From positions 1 to 29,923 of the forward strand of contig CATNTY010000033.1 of the NCBI GenBank assembly GCA_950295325.1: a DNA stretch of 29,923 nucleotides, given 5' to 3'. Positions 9,600 to 20,292 of this stretch are shown one piece after another. The stretch comes from Polytrichum commune (taxonomy: Eukaryota; Streptophyta; Polytrichopsida; Polytrichales; Polytrichaceae). Within the stretch, counting starts at the first letter, position 1; every line of letters starts with the position of its first letter. Under the pieces are notes generated by a model, which was given only the letters and a program-made list of their open reading frames with translations, ran no database searches and was not told the origin of the DNA. Both the position numbers and the translations under genes were made by a program.

Positions 9600-10560
9600 T
9601 GAAAGTTGTAAGTGTTGATTTGAGTGTTTGTAATGTTTGTATACATATTTGATACAATCGGATGGTGGTCTAAGTTGGTTGGAAGCATTTGTGCATATTT
9701 GGATGTATTGAAGGTCATTTGAGTTGAAGATGACTTGCTTTGAGGTTGTTGAGTGCAATTGTGCACATTTGAGGGTATTGAAGGTCATTTAAGTTGAAGA
9801 AAATATGATTTGAGTTGGTTGAGTGCAATCATATCTATATAAAGGTATTGAAGGTCATTTGAATTGAAAAGAACATGATTTGAGTTGGTTGAATGGAATT
9901 GTTCACATTTGAGGGTATTAAAATCACTTGAGTTGATGAGGACCTGATTTGAAGTTGTTGAATGCAACTATACACATTTGAGGGTATTTAAGATCATTTT
10001 AAGTATATTAAGGATGCAAAGGCACATTTGAATTGAAGAAGGCTTGATTTAAGTGTATTTGGACCATAAAGGCGCATTTGAGTTGTTTCGAGGGGGCAAA
10101 GGCACATTTGGAGTGAAGAGGGCTTGTTTTTAGTTGTTTGGAGGGTGAAATACAAATTACATTTGTAGAGGGTCTTTTTTGAGTGGTTTGAGGGTGCAAA
10201 GACACATTTGAGACCAAGAGAGCTTGTTTGAATGGATTTAAGGTACAAGGGCAAATTTAAGAGTAAGAGGGCTCATTTGAGTTCAAAAGGATCTGACTTG
10301 AGTGGATCGAGGGTGCAAAAATGCCTTTGAAATTAAAATGGCTTATTTGAGTGGATTCAGGGTACAAAGGCATTTTTGAGAGCTTGAAGACTCTTTATAG
10401 TTAAAAAAACATCCGACTTAAGTGGATTGAGTATGCAAGGGCACATTTGAAAGCAAAAGGGCATGATTTGAGTAACATTAAGGTTGAAAGACACATTTGA
10501 AAGCAAAATGGCTTGATTTAAATGGATTGAGATACAAGGACACATTTGAATCTAAGAGGG
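9600..10560. repeat. Degenerate tandem array in the copia leader
   Basis: About 15 imperfect units lie between the 5' LTR and gag. The first part has a ~70-bp period (AAGGTCATTTGAGTTGAAG and variants at 9711, 9781, 9850, 9920, 9989). The second part is looser, 50-70 bp, built on GCAAAGGCACATTTGA with GGCTTGATTTGAGTGGATT. The units are strongly T/G-biased, and the many minus-strand ORFs (up to 127 codons) are by-products of the bias. Such an array is unusual for a copia leader. Confidence 0.75.
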
Positions 10561-10676
10561 GTTCATTTAAATTAATAAAGATTTATTAAGGTTTATCAAG
10601 TCGTTGAGAACATGTAATTGCTAAGACACGTTAAATTGAGTGATTAGAGAATATATTTCCAATCTTTGAGCATAAC

Positions 10677-11440
10677 ATGACATTGCTTGAGGGTGAGGGT
10701 GCTAGAGCCATTGACAAGTTCAATGGAAAGAACTTTAAATTATTAAAATTAAAATTAGATATATATGAGGTTGGTTTTTGTGAACTTTTGGAGCATTGTG
10801 GATGACTTTGAGGTAGCTTCACCTTCCAACGTTGATCCCAAAGTAAAGAAAGTATATCAAAGGTTTGTCAAAAAGACAATGTTCATCATTATGCTCAATT
10901 TGGCGGACAATTAACTTGCGCATATCAAAAGTTGCGAAGTCCAGCGCATGCATGGCATACCCTTTGCAACATCTAGAAGACATGGAATTTATCGAACATT
11001 CTCTTTGTTCGCCGCAAATTGTTTACATGTAAGATGTAAGAAGATGATAATTTGTTAGACCACATCAACAAGATCAAAGCATTTGCAAATCAACTTATTT
11101 AATTGGAGATCTCTATACAAAACAAAGATGTTGTTATGACTTTGCTACCTTTGTACGCACACTTCATCATTGTCTTGGAAATGATACCGATGAAAAAACT
11201 AACTATAGAATATGTGACAGTAGATTTGATGCACAAGATGTCAAAGAGGAAGGAGAAGGAACTCCAAGGTGATGATGCCACAATGGTGTTGCATTAAGGC
11301 AAAAATGGCAACTCTCTTGGTATGAAGATGTCAAATCATGCTACTACTGTGACAAATCGAATTACATTGCGCATTTTTATTACAAAACAAAGAATAATGA
11401 TAAAGAGAATACTAACAATACCAAAAAAATGCAGCACATT
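10677..11440 (+). pseudogene. copia gag remnant (DUF4219/UBN2 type)
   Basis: From the ATG at 10677, fragments in several frames give the usual gag order: an IDKFNGKNFKL start (DUF4219-like), a VKKTMFIIMLNLAD segment, an FVRRKLFTCKM segment, then LLDHINKIKAFANQL (UBN2-like), and an ORF at 11103-11297 containing VTVDLMHKMSKRKEKELQ. A zinc knuckle follows at 11339-11386 with C-Y-Y-C intact but its expected histidine and last cysteine changed to tyrosine. Several stops and frameshifts lie between these pieces, so no full-length protein is made. Confidence 0.82.
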
Positions 11441-11448
11441 CATGTAAG

Positions 11449-11573
11449 TGGATCATGGATTCGGGAGCAACAAAATACATGACTTCCCATAAGTTGACAT
11501 TGGACACATATAATGGAATTGCCCTATGCAATGCCTATTTGGTCAATCATAATGTAGTAAAAATGATTGAAAT
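11449..11573 (+). pseudogene. copia aspartic protease remnant, 5' part
   Basis: W-I-M-D-S-G-A-T is encoded at 11449-11472, with the catalytic aspartate of the DSG motif at 11458-11460, followed by K-Y-M-T-S-H as in copia proteases (usually KHMT). The frame runs on to I-E-M-G, where a 624-bp insertion begins. The continuation resumes at 12202. Confidence 0.8.
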
Positions 11574-12197
11574 GGGTGCAAGCATGGTTAAGTGGACCAA
11601 AAAGTGCTTTGGTATACTAAAACCATAATTTGTTTTGGTCAAAGGCCTAAAAGTAGTAGCAAAACAGTGTTTAAATTGGATTTTTTTAATGATGACCTTT
11701 ATTGTTGTGTTAAATGCTCAAATATAGAATATTAAGTTGAGATCTTCATTACTTAGCATCAAAAGTGATGCTAAAAAACAAATGGTTGAGTCTGGTTTTG
11801 GATGTAGAGTTCATGACCTTAACTATTTTGAAGTTGGATTTTCTTTATAATAAAAATTTAATATTCCTTGAATTCAATATTTACTTGAGGGCATCATCAC
11901 AATAATTTGTAAAAGAAAATTAATTTTATATAATTTTATCATATTTAAAACAAATTCTAGATAGTCACTTGCTCAATATCACCTACTTGCACACCACTTG
12001 CAGCGTGTGCTAAAATATATACATTTTTCTTGGAATTTTTTGGTCATCATAAATTGCTTGGCTTTGTAGATCAAAATGTTTTTTGAATGTCTATGATTGT
12101 TTTCTTCACAAAATTCAAAGAAATACATAAAATTGAATCACTTTCACTTAACACTAGGCAAGGATCAGGAGTTGTCCACTATATTGAACTTACACCC
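11574..12197. mobile_element. 624-bp TIR element inserted in the copia protease region
   Basis: The ends are GGGTGCAAGC and (reversed) GGGTGTAAGT; after 7 unrelated bases both ends share AGTGGAC, so the imperfect terminal repeats reach ~24 bp. AAAT is repeated at 11570-11573 and 12198-12201. Taking the element and one AAAT out rejoins the copia protein frame (I-E-M-G then S-I-V-V-E-A-L-V), which is strong evidence for insertion. The 8-bp AAATGGGT is also repeated, but that would leave the element without matching ends. It has no transposase. A 4-bp duplication fits few superfamilies, so the class is undetermined. Confidence 0.72.
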
Positions 12198-12201
12198 AAA
12201 T

Positions 12202-13233
12202 GGGTTCCATTGTTGTTGAAGCACTAGTGATAGGCAAAACCAAAAGAGTTTGTATCAAGGATGCCTTCTATGTTGCCAAGTTGCAAGCAAATTTACTTTC
12301 AGTGCGCAAGTTATTATCGAACATGTGAAAATGTAAATTAACCTAAACGAATGTATTGTAGGCGATCTAGATAAAGAGGTGATTGTACGGGAACTACATA
12401 AAGACAATTTTTCACGAAATGATTTTCACAAAGATGCATGGAGCCATTTGGCACAATCATTGAAGAAAGATGGTAGATTTGAACTTTGGAATCATCAGCT
12501 TGGCCATTTGAATGTGAAGGGTGTTCATGCATTTCAACACGTGGGTAATTGCATGAACCTCGGTAAAATTCATTGTCCCAAACTTTTCGTCGATTTGTGA
12601 AGCATGTATTGAAAGACAACAAATTAGGGTAATTTTTCCCAACGATGGGGGAAGGCGAGCAATTAAAACCTTTGGAGATAGCACATTCGGACGTATTTGG
12701 CCCCATGAGAGATGTTATGTTCATAGATAATGGTACGAGTAGTTGGCGTGATTTGGAAATGTTTTTAAATGGAAGAAATAAGGATCCCATGGTGGTTGGG
12801 GTGGACAAATCTTCCAAATTTCTATTGTGTGGTCTTGGTCAAGATATTGAGAAGCCTAAAGAGCAAGTGGGAGATAACTAGCGGTAATTCAAAAACCAAG
12901 AGAAGGACCAACAAACAAAAAATGTTCTTCAACACCTCCGCTCCAAAGAAATTATTATGAGGAAATGCGACCAAGTTTTGGTGATGATGGGGAGGGGTAG
13001 CCTTTAGAGGAGAGAAGATACCCTTCAAGGGAGCAATGGCCGCTTAGAAAAGGATAGAAGAACCACATATTGCCCCAACATGATGTAGAAATGGAAGATG
13101 GGGCATATTTTGATGATTATTTGAAGTTTATGAAATTATGATATTAAAAAAAGATAGTATTTGGGAATGATAGGCAACAATCACTATCAAGGGCAATGAA
13201 ATTGCAATCCTTTGAATATTTGCAAAGTGAGAG
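12202..13233 (+). pseudogene. copia pol remnant (protease end, pre-integrase, partial integrase)
   Basis: 12203-12327 encodes S-I-V-V-E-A-L-V-I-G-K-T-K-R and A-K-L-Q-A-N-L-L-S-V-R-K-L-L-S-N, the conserved copia stretch ending NLLSVSKL. 12379-12600 holds E-L-W-N-H-Q-L-G-H-L-N-V-K-G, the integrase zinc-binding start with its two histidines. Near 12660 K-P-L-E-I-A-H-S-D-V-F-G-P-M-R matches the first part of the integrase core including the first catalytic aspartate. Then the sequence jumps to spacer-like text, with no reverse transcriptase or RNase H. A purine-rich stretch AAAGTGAGAG (13224-13233) is the likely polypurine tract before the 3' LTR. Confidence 0.8.
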
Positions 13234-14446
13234 TATTGAAGTTGGAGCATAAGATTGTTCGTATTCATAGAATGGTGTTTGTTAAAGATTCAAGGATGAA
13301 TAAAATTTACATAATTCCATATGGTTAGTGAGAAGTGGGAGTTGAGATATTCCATATGCACTGTATGAACCAGTGTTGAACGGGTATCTGTCCCGCACAC
13401 GGGTCTGTAAAAGGGTATGTACACTGGTTTGTGATACCAGCTTGAACTACCAAGCAGTGCGCAAATACCAGGTTCATACCCGGGCCCTGGACTCACTGCC
13501 AACCCTAAACCTGGTCACTAACCCGTACCTTGCTCAACGATGAGCTTGGAAACCCTTAAACATGCACGTCTTTGTTCATTATGCCTGCTTCCGGCGATGT
13601 ACGGGTTTGTTGTGTGCACAACGTACTACAAGTAGTGAAGCTTTGTTGTTGGGGTTAAGCTAGCAACGTTGATTAATGTGGGAGAGAGGGTGTTGCACCT
13701 TCAAGAAGAGGTAATTCCGTTTTGTCTTTGCTTGAAGCACCAACTTCATATAACAACTAGGGTTTGTGTTTGCTAAACAAGTTTAGTGAAGAGGAGTTGA
13801 TTGCAGCGGGTGAGCTAGAGTGAGATTTAGCTTGAGGGCATTGTTTGATTGTTTTTTATCAATTCAACTTTGTTTGATTAAACTGATGTTGGTCGAAGTA
13901 GTCCATGTTGATCCGATTCAATACTTAGTCAAGCATGACAATTTGATAAATTCAAATCATGATTCAATTTGATCAGTTTGCTCAAGTTCATGCTTCATAT
14001 GTTTTGGATTTTTTATTTTTTATTTTATTTTATTTTTTATTAAATTATTAATTAATTAAATTATCTCTTAAAAACCTTAAAATGACATACCATACCCTTG
14101 CACTGGGCACCCTGGTATATGAAAAAAATTCACACCATAACACGTACCCTAAAATTCAAGAAATTTTACAAGACCACATACACATACCCTACCTTGAAAA
14201 TACAAAACCTTTGTAATATCAATACCTCGATGTTCTACATTTCCAAGAAATTTTCAAAAACCAGGCCTCCCCTGTATGCACTTTACAACATACCCGTTCA
14301 ACACTGGTATGAACCAAGGAGGATAAATGCAATAAAGGTCAAGACAAGGAGTGGAGAAGACCATCTCGCTCCAAACATTGTTCATATGCCTTTGTATGTA
14401 TATTTGCTTGTGTTGGGATTATGATTTCTAATTCTATTGTGCTTCA
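13234..14446 (+). repeat. 3' LTR of the copia element, split by a hAT element
   Basis: The LTR parts are 13234-13370 and 14307-14446. They match the 5' LTR in order: GTTCGTATTCATAGAATGG near the start and TGTGCTTCA at the end. The first dinucleotide has decayed from TG to TA. The two LTRs differ at many positions, so the insertion is old. Confidence 0.82.
13371..14306. mobile_element. Non-autonomous hAT-type element, 936 bp, inside the 3' LTR
   Basis: It has a 17-bp perfect terminal inverted repeat, CAGTGTTGAACGGGTAT, at 13371-13387 and inverted at 14290-14306. The 8-bp target duplication GTATGAAC at 13363-13370 and 14307-14314 is perfect. Removing the element restores an LTR matching the 5' LTR. 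CAG-starting ends and the 8-bp duplication are typical of hAT. Subterminal ACGGGT/ACCCGT motifs recur. The interior has an A/T homopolymer-rich stretch (about 14008-14065) and no transposase. It is unrelated to the hAT pair at 6525 and 26765. Confidence 0.92.
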
Positions 14447-15128
14447 ATACCAAATACCTCTTTCTTTTGATGTCCTTCTTGATATTCCCTTCATTTACTC
14501 TTGTGGATCTTGGTGAATTCTAATTTGCTTGAAGGGTTGGCGGATTTTGGAGCAAGTTTGGCTAACACGTTGGTTATTCGAGCATCTGTAAGGGAATAGG
14601 TTTGAATCAAGGTTGTGAGTGCAGATAGGTTCATGGGAGGTTGATTGAACTACTTTTGGTGAGTTTGATTGACTTTGAATATGAAATAATGGTCATTTCA
14701 AAGATGCCACTTTTGAGATTTGGAATATGAAATGAAGGTTTTCCGCAATACTGAGGTGCTATAAATGGGCCTTGTGTGGTCATAGGCATGGTGCATTTGG
14801 ACCGTTGATCCATCAAGGCCCATCTAAGGGCCTCAACGATCTTATGTGACCTAAGGGCTAGGGAGGTGTTGTTACTAAGGCATGATGGGACATGCACTGA
14901 TGCTCACCATACCATGGCTAGGCTGAATATGAAAATGCTAAAGGTGGTTGAGCTAGGTAGGCTAGTTTAGGTATTGTAGTGCTATATTTGCTTTACATTA
15001 TAGTATTATGTTTAGTTTATCAGAAATTCTAGAGTTATGATTTTCTTGCAAAATTAGTCCTAAGATTCTCAATCATATGTTTTGCATTTGACCGGTAAAG
15101 AGTGAATTGAGAGCTAGTGAATTGAGTG
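14447..15128. other. Non-coding stretch, nothing recognised
   Basis: This is unique AT-rich sequence between the copia element and the MITE. An 88-codon minus-strand ORF (14631-14897) shows no motif or signal peptide and is not supported as a gene. Confidence 0.4.
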
Positions 15129-15138
15129 CACTCAGAAG

Positions 15139-15678
15139 CAGCGACGCTATCTTGTGAGCGGTGAGCAACGAGCGGCGAGCGGTGAGCAGAAAATTTGAAA
15201 TTTTTGAAAAAAAAAATCAGAATATTTGACTTAATCTTACACCGAGTAGGACTCTTCGTATAGTTTCTTTACAAATATGACTAAAAGTAGATGGTACGTT
15301 TAACTGTGGATGGTGCCTATAACCGTGGAGTGGAAGAAATTATAAACTTTTGAAAAAACCATCCATAAAAAGAAACGGAAGAAAACGAAAAAAAAAGTTT
15401 AGAAAAAAAAATTCCAAAATAATAGGGAACATAAAATAAGGGATAAGAATGTAAATTAAAATTTTAAGTATTTATCCACGAAAACTCAAAAAAAGGAAAT
15501 AGGACCTTGATTAATTTTTGTTAAATAATATGTAGGTTTTATAGAATGAAACCATAAATTCTCCACGGTCATAGGGTCTATATCATAAATTTCATTGAAA
15601 AATTTGAAGAATAAAAATTCAAATTTTCTGCTCACGGCTCACTGCTCACCGCTCACCGCTCACAAGATAGCATTCCTG
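15139..15678. mobile_element. MITE with ~60-bp terminal inverted repeats and 10-bp target duplication
   Basis: The arms start CAGCGACGCTATCTTGTGAG and (reversed) CAGGAATGCTATCTTGTGAG. They continue as tandem GTGAGC/GCGAGC-type units to AGAAAATTTGAA, about 60 bp with several mismatches. CACTCAGAAG flanks both sides (15129-15138 and 15679-15688). A 9-11-bp duplication suggests a MULE-type mobiliser; 8 bp (hAT) does not fit the ends. The interior is A/T-rich and non-coding. Confidence 0.88.
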
Positions 15679-15779
15679 CACTCAGAAGTACTAGATCAAA
15701 TGAAAAGGCAACACACATCACCAATCCAATTCTGTAAAGGGAGGTCCTCACCAATCCCACTAATTTCCACTGATCACTG

Positions 15780-16650
15780 AGCTATCGAGTTGCTTGCAAA
15801 AAATATCGACCATTTTTCCACAACAAGGCTTCCTTTCCGGTAATTAATGCAAGTCCTATCACTTGCACTCGCTGGGTAATCCACCCAAAATTTCCCCATT
15901 ATGCCACTATTTGACGTCACTTTGTAAGACCCATCGGATTTCAACGTCTAATATTTGAGACCCTTTATGCCAACAACATTCATGAAAAATTCCCATTGGT
16001 TGGGACCCCTTGCATATTCAATGGCCTCATGTGGGACATCGTCACTCCTGGTCACAGATGTGTCCACAACATCTTGTAGCCAATCTTTGTATTGTGGTGC
16101 CCCCCCCTCCCTGCCTTGCGACGTCTTCAAGTTAGATACAAAGGCTTCGTAACTAAGCTCTCACTATGACATTATAAGCATGTCTTAAATGACATACTAG
16201 TGTACCTGGAAATACAAACAAATCTCAATCAATGCTTATTGCAAACATATATACCAACAAAAACAAGTTCACACCTAGGGGATGCGAAACTTTGCACTTT
16301 GAAGTAACCACTCTACCTGGCTATACAACACGACATCCAATTTCTTCAATTTGAAAGTAGAAGGCAAATGTAACCCACATGATTTTTTTACCTTTGTGTG
16401 TTACATACTAGTTGCTCAATCCTCCCTTTTCATGTTCATTATTTTCTCCTTGCAAAAAAAAATCCCTCCTTTGCCAAGTACCCTTTAGACATGCTACCCT
16501 TTGGATGTGCATTTTGTTGTACGTTATTCTTTAGTTCCTTCAAGAACCTCTCTTGGAAGTACAACCACCTATAATGAATGAGACCACACCATCCAATCTC
16601 TTTTGGCAATGGGCCATAGTGTGTATGTGAGCCCAAATTGGTGTGCCCAC
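15780..16650 (-). pseudogene. CACTA-type transposase remnant, C-terminal part (DUF4218 and beyond)
   Basis: The ORF at 16439-16636 gives H-Y-R-W-L-Y-F-Q-E-R-F-L-K-E-L-K, then H-P-K-G-S-M-S-K-G-Y-L-A-K-E. This is the DUF4218 pattern R-W-M-Y-P-F-E-R-x-L-K followed by PEGS-x-x-EGY. Further along the minus strand, 15948-16130 encodes E-Y-A-R-G-P-N-Q-W and, past a stop, S-D-G-S-Y-K-V-T-S-N-S-G-I-M-G, resembling the region after DUF4218. The N-terminal half of DUF4218 resumes on the same strand at 18318-18440, beyond a probable LTR insertion. Stops and frameshifts show it is dead. Confidence 0.72.
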
Positions 16651-16655
16651 ATGTG

Positions 16656-18317
16656 TGTTAGGATTAGAAGTCATTAAGACTTAGGACTTGAATTTTAGTT
16701 GATTTAACAAAAACATAAAAAGAGTGTAAGTTCTAGTTTTGATTGGGATTAAGCTTAACTGTAAGCTATGGTGTGAGAGTTGAAGAGTGATGAGGAACTT
16801 ATTTAAGTAGGATAGAGTAGAGGTGTGTGAGTAATTAGAGGGACGATTAAAAGCTTAAGGACCTTAGGCCTTGAGTGCTGAAATGTTATTGACTTGCTTA
16901 GGCAAGGGGGGTGTTCATTTTAGGCTGTGAGTGGGTTTATTTAGGAGGCAGGGTTGTTACAACGGATGAGGGAGTGCTGGATTCCCGGATCTGTGAAGGC
17001 CCCTGTTCGGTGCGGGAAGGCTCTCTGTTCTCGTGTGTGAGGGGGTGGCAGTAAGCAGTGTGTGTGCAGCGAGGGGAAGAAACCCTGCGGAATTCCCTTG
17101 GGGTTTGAGGTTCAGTGAGGATTGCATGGTGAAGGGCACCAGGGAGGCAGCTCGACCTGAGGTCGGAGATTTTCAAATTCGGTGAATGCCGCTTCAACCA
17201 AAAAGGAGCTCCCAGGGGAGCGAGCCGAAGGGGCGAGAATGGTAAGGGAAGAATGCGGACGGGAGGAGGTTCAACCCTCTCTCCAGTGGCACATTGATAG
17301 GCAGCACGGCAGAATGCTGGATCTTCCTCAGCCCAGAACCCGAGGAAGCTGGGATCACTGAAGAAGCACAAGAGGGAGGGGTTTTAGCTAGATTCGGAGG
17401 AGCTGGTTGCTCTCAAAGGACTGAGCCTAAGGATCCTGGTTGATCGAGGACAAGGGAAGGTCGGATATTTCGAAGGTCACTGGCAGAAATTTGGGCGACA
17501 ATTCAATCAAGCTCTCAGGCGGTAGCAATTGCACTACTTCGGAGGCTGGCTGGACGAATTGTGATTTGGATGTCAGGTGAAGAGTGAGGATTCGGGAACC
17601 AGCAGCCTTCGGCTGTGGGTCTGAGGGCAGAATGTCCAGCATTCGCCTCCTTGAAATCTCGGGAGGGACGAATGTAATTCTGGATGGGCAATGCCATTGA
17701 CAACAGCAATTTCGCAGTTGCGTTGGTCTGCGAGGAAGCAATTGTTGTGCTCATGTTCAACTAAGGGAGCGAAGGCTAGGAAGGAGGACCTTCGGCTGCC
17801 CAGATCACACAGCCATTGACTAGGCACCTCTGTTGGAAACTACAAGGACCAGGGCACTCGGGAGCCGGAGGCAAGGACCAGCCGACTAGAACAGAGGAAA
17901 GTTACAGGGCGGCCATTAATTATAGTTACAGCTAGGCAGGGTTAGGGGGATGAGATAAGTTAAGTTAACCAGTAGGGATTTAGCAATCAGCTGAAGGGGG
18001 AAAGAGATATTGCAAGCCGAATGTTAACTTGGCTTAGCTAACCCCAACCGAAGGTAGGTCTCACTAAGGGGTTTAAAGGGATAGAAGGTAGCGTGGAGAT
18101 TGACAATTGCTTGAGCGGTTATTATACTGCAAGGGGGAAGAGTATTTCTTAATGCTTGTGGCCTGTGGAATTTGAATGAAGTAGTGTGCCTTGATATTCA
18201 CATTATCCGAGCATTGGGGTTTAAGTCATGAGGCTAAGCGAGGTCAATCAAGTATATGTGAAGTCTTAGGCTTCCACCCGGACTAGGACGCTTAAGGGTG
18301 GGGGTTTGAGGCTGACA
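16656..18317. mobile_element. Probable solo LTR (~1.66 kb) inserted in the CACTA remnant
   Basis: It begins TGTTAGGATTAG and ends GGCTGACA, so it has TG...CA ends with a short imperfect inverted repeat (TGTTAG/CTGACA). It is flanked by ATGTG (16651-16655) and ATGTA (18318-18322), a 5-bp target duplication with one mismatch. It separates two colinear halves of the same DUF4218 domain. The sequence is clearly more GC-rich than its surroundings (about 16930-17900), with no gag or pol. ORFs of up to 144 codons on the minus strand have no recognised motif. The length suggests a Ty3/gypsy-type LTR, but this is inferred; a short non-autonomous element is the alternative. Confidence 0.65.
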
Positions 18318-18440
18318 ATGTACCATAATGTCGAAGAACATTGGAGGCATGCACATGTCTAGGTTACACAATAACTTAGCTATCTCAACTTGCAGTAGTG
18401 GTCTTTCGTCCACCTTGAAGGGGTTCCCACACTCGAAGGA
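18318..18440 (-). pseudogene. CACTA-type transposase remnant, DUF4218 N-terminal part
   Basis: The minus-strand translation contains L-L-C-N-L-D-M-C-M-P-P-M-F-F-D-I-M-V. At DNA level the stretch is close to 6220-6335 and 23858-23973, the DUF4218 fragments in the two duplication copies. On the minus strand it precedes the piece at 15780-16650 in the correct domain order. Similarity stops at about 18440. Confidence 0.7.
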
Positions 18441-20292
18441 CTACCTCAATTTAATTTGTACATTGCTACCCCTCAAGACCAGTATTAACATTCCTATTAT
18501 GATCTCCTACATAATAAACATTCAATTCTTACAATTTAGACTTTGAGTAGTCATCTCTAGCAGGCAAACATCTATATCATGGTTGGATTTGTCAAGAAAA
18601 CTTTAGATCTTCAATTACGGTTGCTGAAATTGAGGCCAAATATTCTAGGAAAATTTGGAGGAAATTCAACGTGGGAAGTTAAGGGGTTAATGTTTGTGTT
18701 GCTTGCTTCGAAGTGTAGTAATCAAAGACCATAGAAAAATTGGCACTACTTGCTTCTGGCTTTGAGATATTATAATGAAAAACCAAAGAAAAATTGACGT
18801 CAAAGCTATAGGCTTCCATGTAAACACATAACAAAGAGGAACCAATGAACGACAAAAAAAGCATAGAATATGAAACGAGAAGGCGAGAAGTCCAAAAGTT
18901 GAGAACACGAAAACCAGAGAATGCGAAAAGACTTATGAAATTGATTTGGATGAATCCTGAAGTTGCTAGAGGCAAAACCCCACTGTCATGAATATGAAAT
19001 GTGCCACATGTCAAGTTGATGTAGAAGAATCATGAACTAATTTAGAAGGTTCATAAATTGGTGGAACACTCTAATAACATTGGTTGGAAGGTTCATCAAC
19101 TAGCTTGTAACCTTCATGAAATTGAGTTTGTCATTTTGTATAGTCATCGTACCAAAGGAGTGCATGACTAAAGAAACTTCAATTCATTTTCTTTGTCACT
19201 TATATGCACACGATTAAGCACCCCTTGTTTCTCTCCTCAAGTCTCACCACTTTGTACCTGCAAAGTAGAATCAAAGTCAAGAAGAAACTCTTAATTCTCT
19301 CGAAGTTTCTTAAGCCTTGGAATAGAAGCCAAAGAAATAACTTGAACTTCACTCCTTTATTTTATTTTAGGTCACCGCTACTTGAAGTGTTGGAAGTGGC
19401 AATTAGTATGGAAGATTCCTTCAACATTGGGTTTTGTTCCCCACTTTTTATGACTTTAGGGTTAACGTAATTATCGACATGAATAGGAATAACAATAATC
19501 CACATGCAACTCCACTAAGTTTATCATCCAACACTTTAGCAAATCTTTGAAAACTCATAAGTAATTCACATCATGTCCACAAATAATGACAAAAAAACCT
19601 AAATGCCAAGATAGTTTTATTTATTTATTCGCAATCACTAAAAATCCTTACAAAAAGGAGTGTAATATTGTAAATGATAAAATTGCTCAACATGTAGCCC
19701 TCTATCATATAGGGCAGCTGCCAACATACCTTGAGACAATGATCACTTGTTATCATACATGCCCGCGCAACAGGAGACTGCCCGGTTGAGTTACCCTACG
19801 AGCTAGACCCACGTGTAAGGCTAACTAATATTGTATTTTTGGCGGGGCTTAGAAAGCCCTCTCCAACCGGAAGAGCTTTGGGTATACTGAGGCCCGACTT
19901 TCAACTTCTTTATAAGAGAATCAACTAGCAATAGAGTTATATGTAAAGTCCCTCAAAGTGAGATCAAACAGTGGGTTTGATACTTCTTTGAGAAAATTTT
20001 CTATTAAGAGCTCCTTAGCTCGTCGTACATTGGAGCTTCTTTTGAAAGTTGGGTGCAAATTTTGGGACCTCCTCCTCCCACCTCTCAAACTTTGAAAGAA
20101 TTTTAGGCACTAAAATAGGGTTTTTGCATGGGACCCCCATCCTAAATCCCGGATTGACTTATGCAAGGTTAGTTTGGCCCACCCATCATAGTAGGACAAA
20201 GTAGAAGGCCAGTTTTCAATAGCCCAACACCACTCGTTGAGTACGGTAATTTAAGCATTAAGAAAACTTATGTGGCTTTGTGTTAATTCTCA
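18441..20292. other. Non-coding stretch, no element identified
   Basis: This is AT-rich sequence up to the start of duplication copy 2. ORFs of 60-111 codons on both strands lack recognisable motifs. There is a partial internal repeat near 18715-18800 (an A-CCA-AGAAAAATTG pattern twice). No LTR ends, TIRs with target duplications or RNA genes could be defined. Confidence 0.4.

Larger units (their letters stand above)
9115..14446 (+). mobile_element. Truncated Ty1/copia LTR retrotransposon with nested insertions
   Basis: Related LTRs lie at 9115-9387 and 13234-14446 (the latter interrupted). Between them, in plus-strand order, are gag, a degenerate zinc knuckle, a protease motif (DSGAT), a pre-integrase motif and the start of the integrase, which is Ty1/copia order. 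Frames are broken by stops and shifts. The integrase core, reverse transcriptase and RNase H are missing, so the element cannot move by itself. Without the two nested insertions it is about 3.8 kb. The expected 5-bp target duplication is not clean (CCGAA on the left; ATACC or CCAAA on the right), which fits great age. Confidence 0.88.

Noticed and set aside
9405-9788. 127-codon minus-strand ORF and several others to 10545
   Set aside because: They are opposite the T/G-biased copia leader array. The translation repeats with the DNA repeat and has no protein motif.
9115-14446. An intact autonomous copia element
   Set aside because: Reverse transcriptase, RNase H and most of the integrase are missing and the remaining frames are broken.
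16937-17371. 144-codon minus-strand ORF in the GC-rich region
   Set aside because: It is inside the probable solo LTR. Proline/serine-rich composition with no motif is expected by chance in GC-rich sequence.
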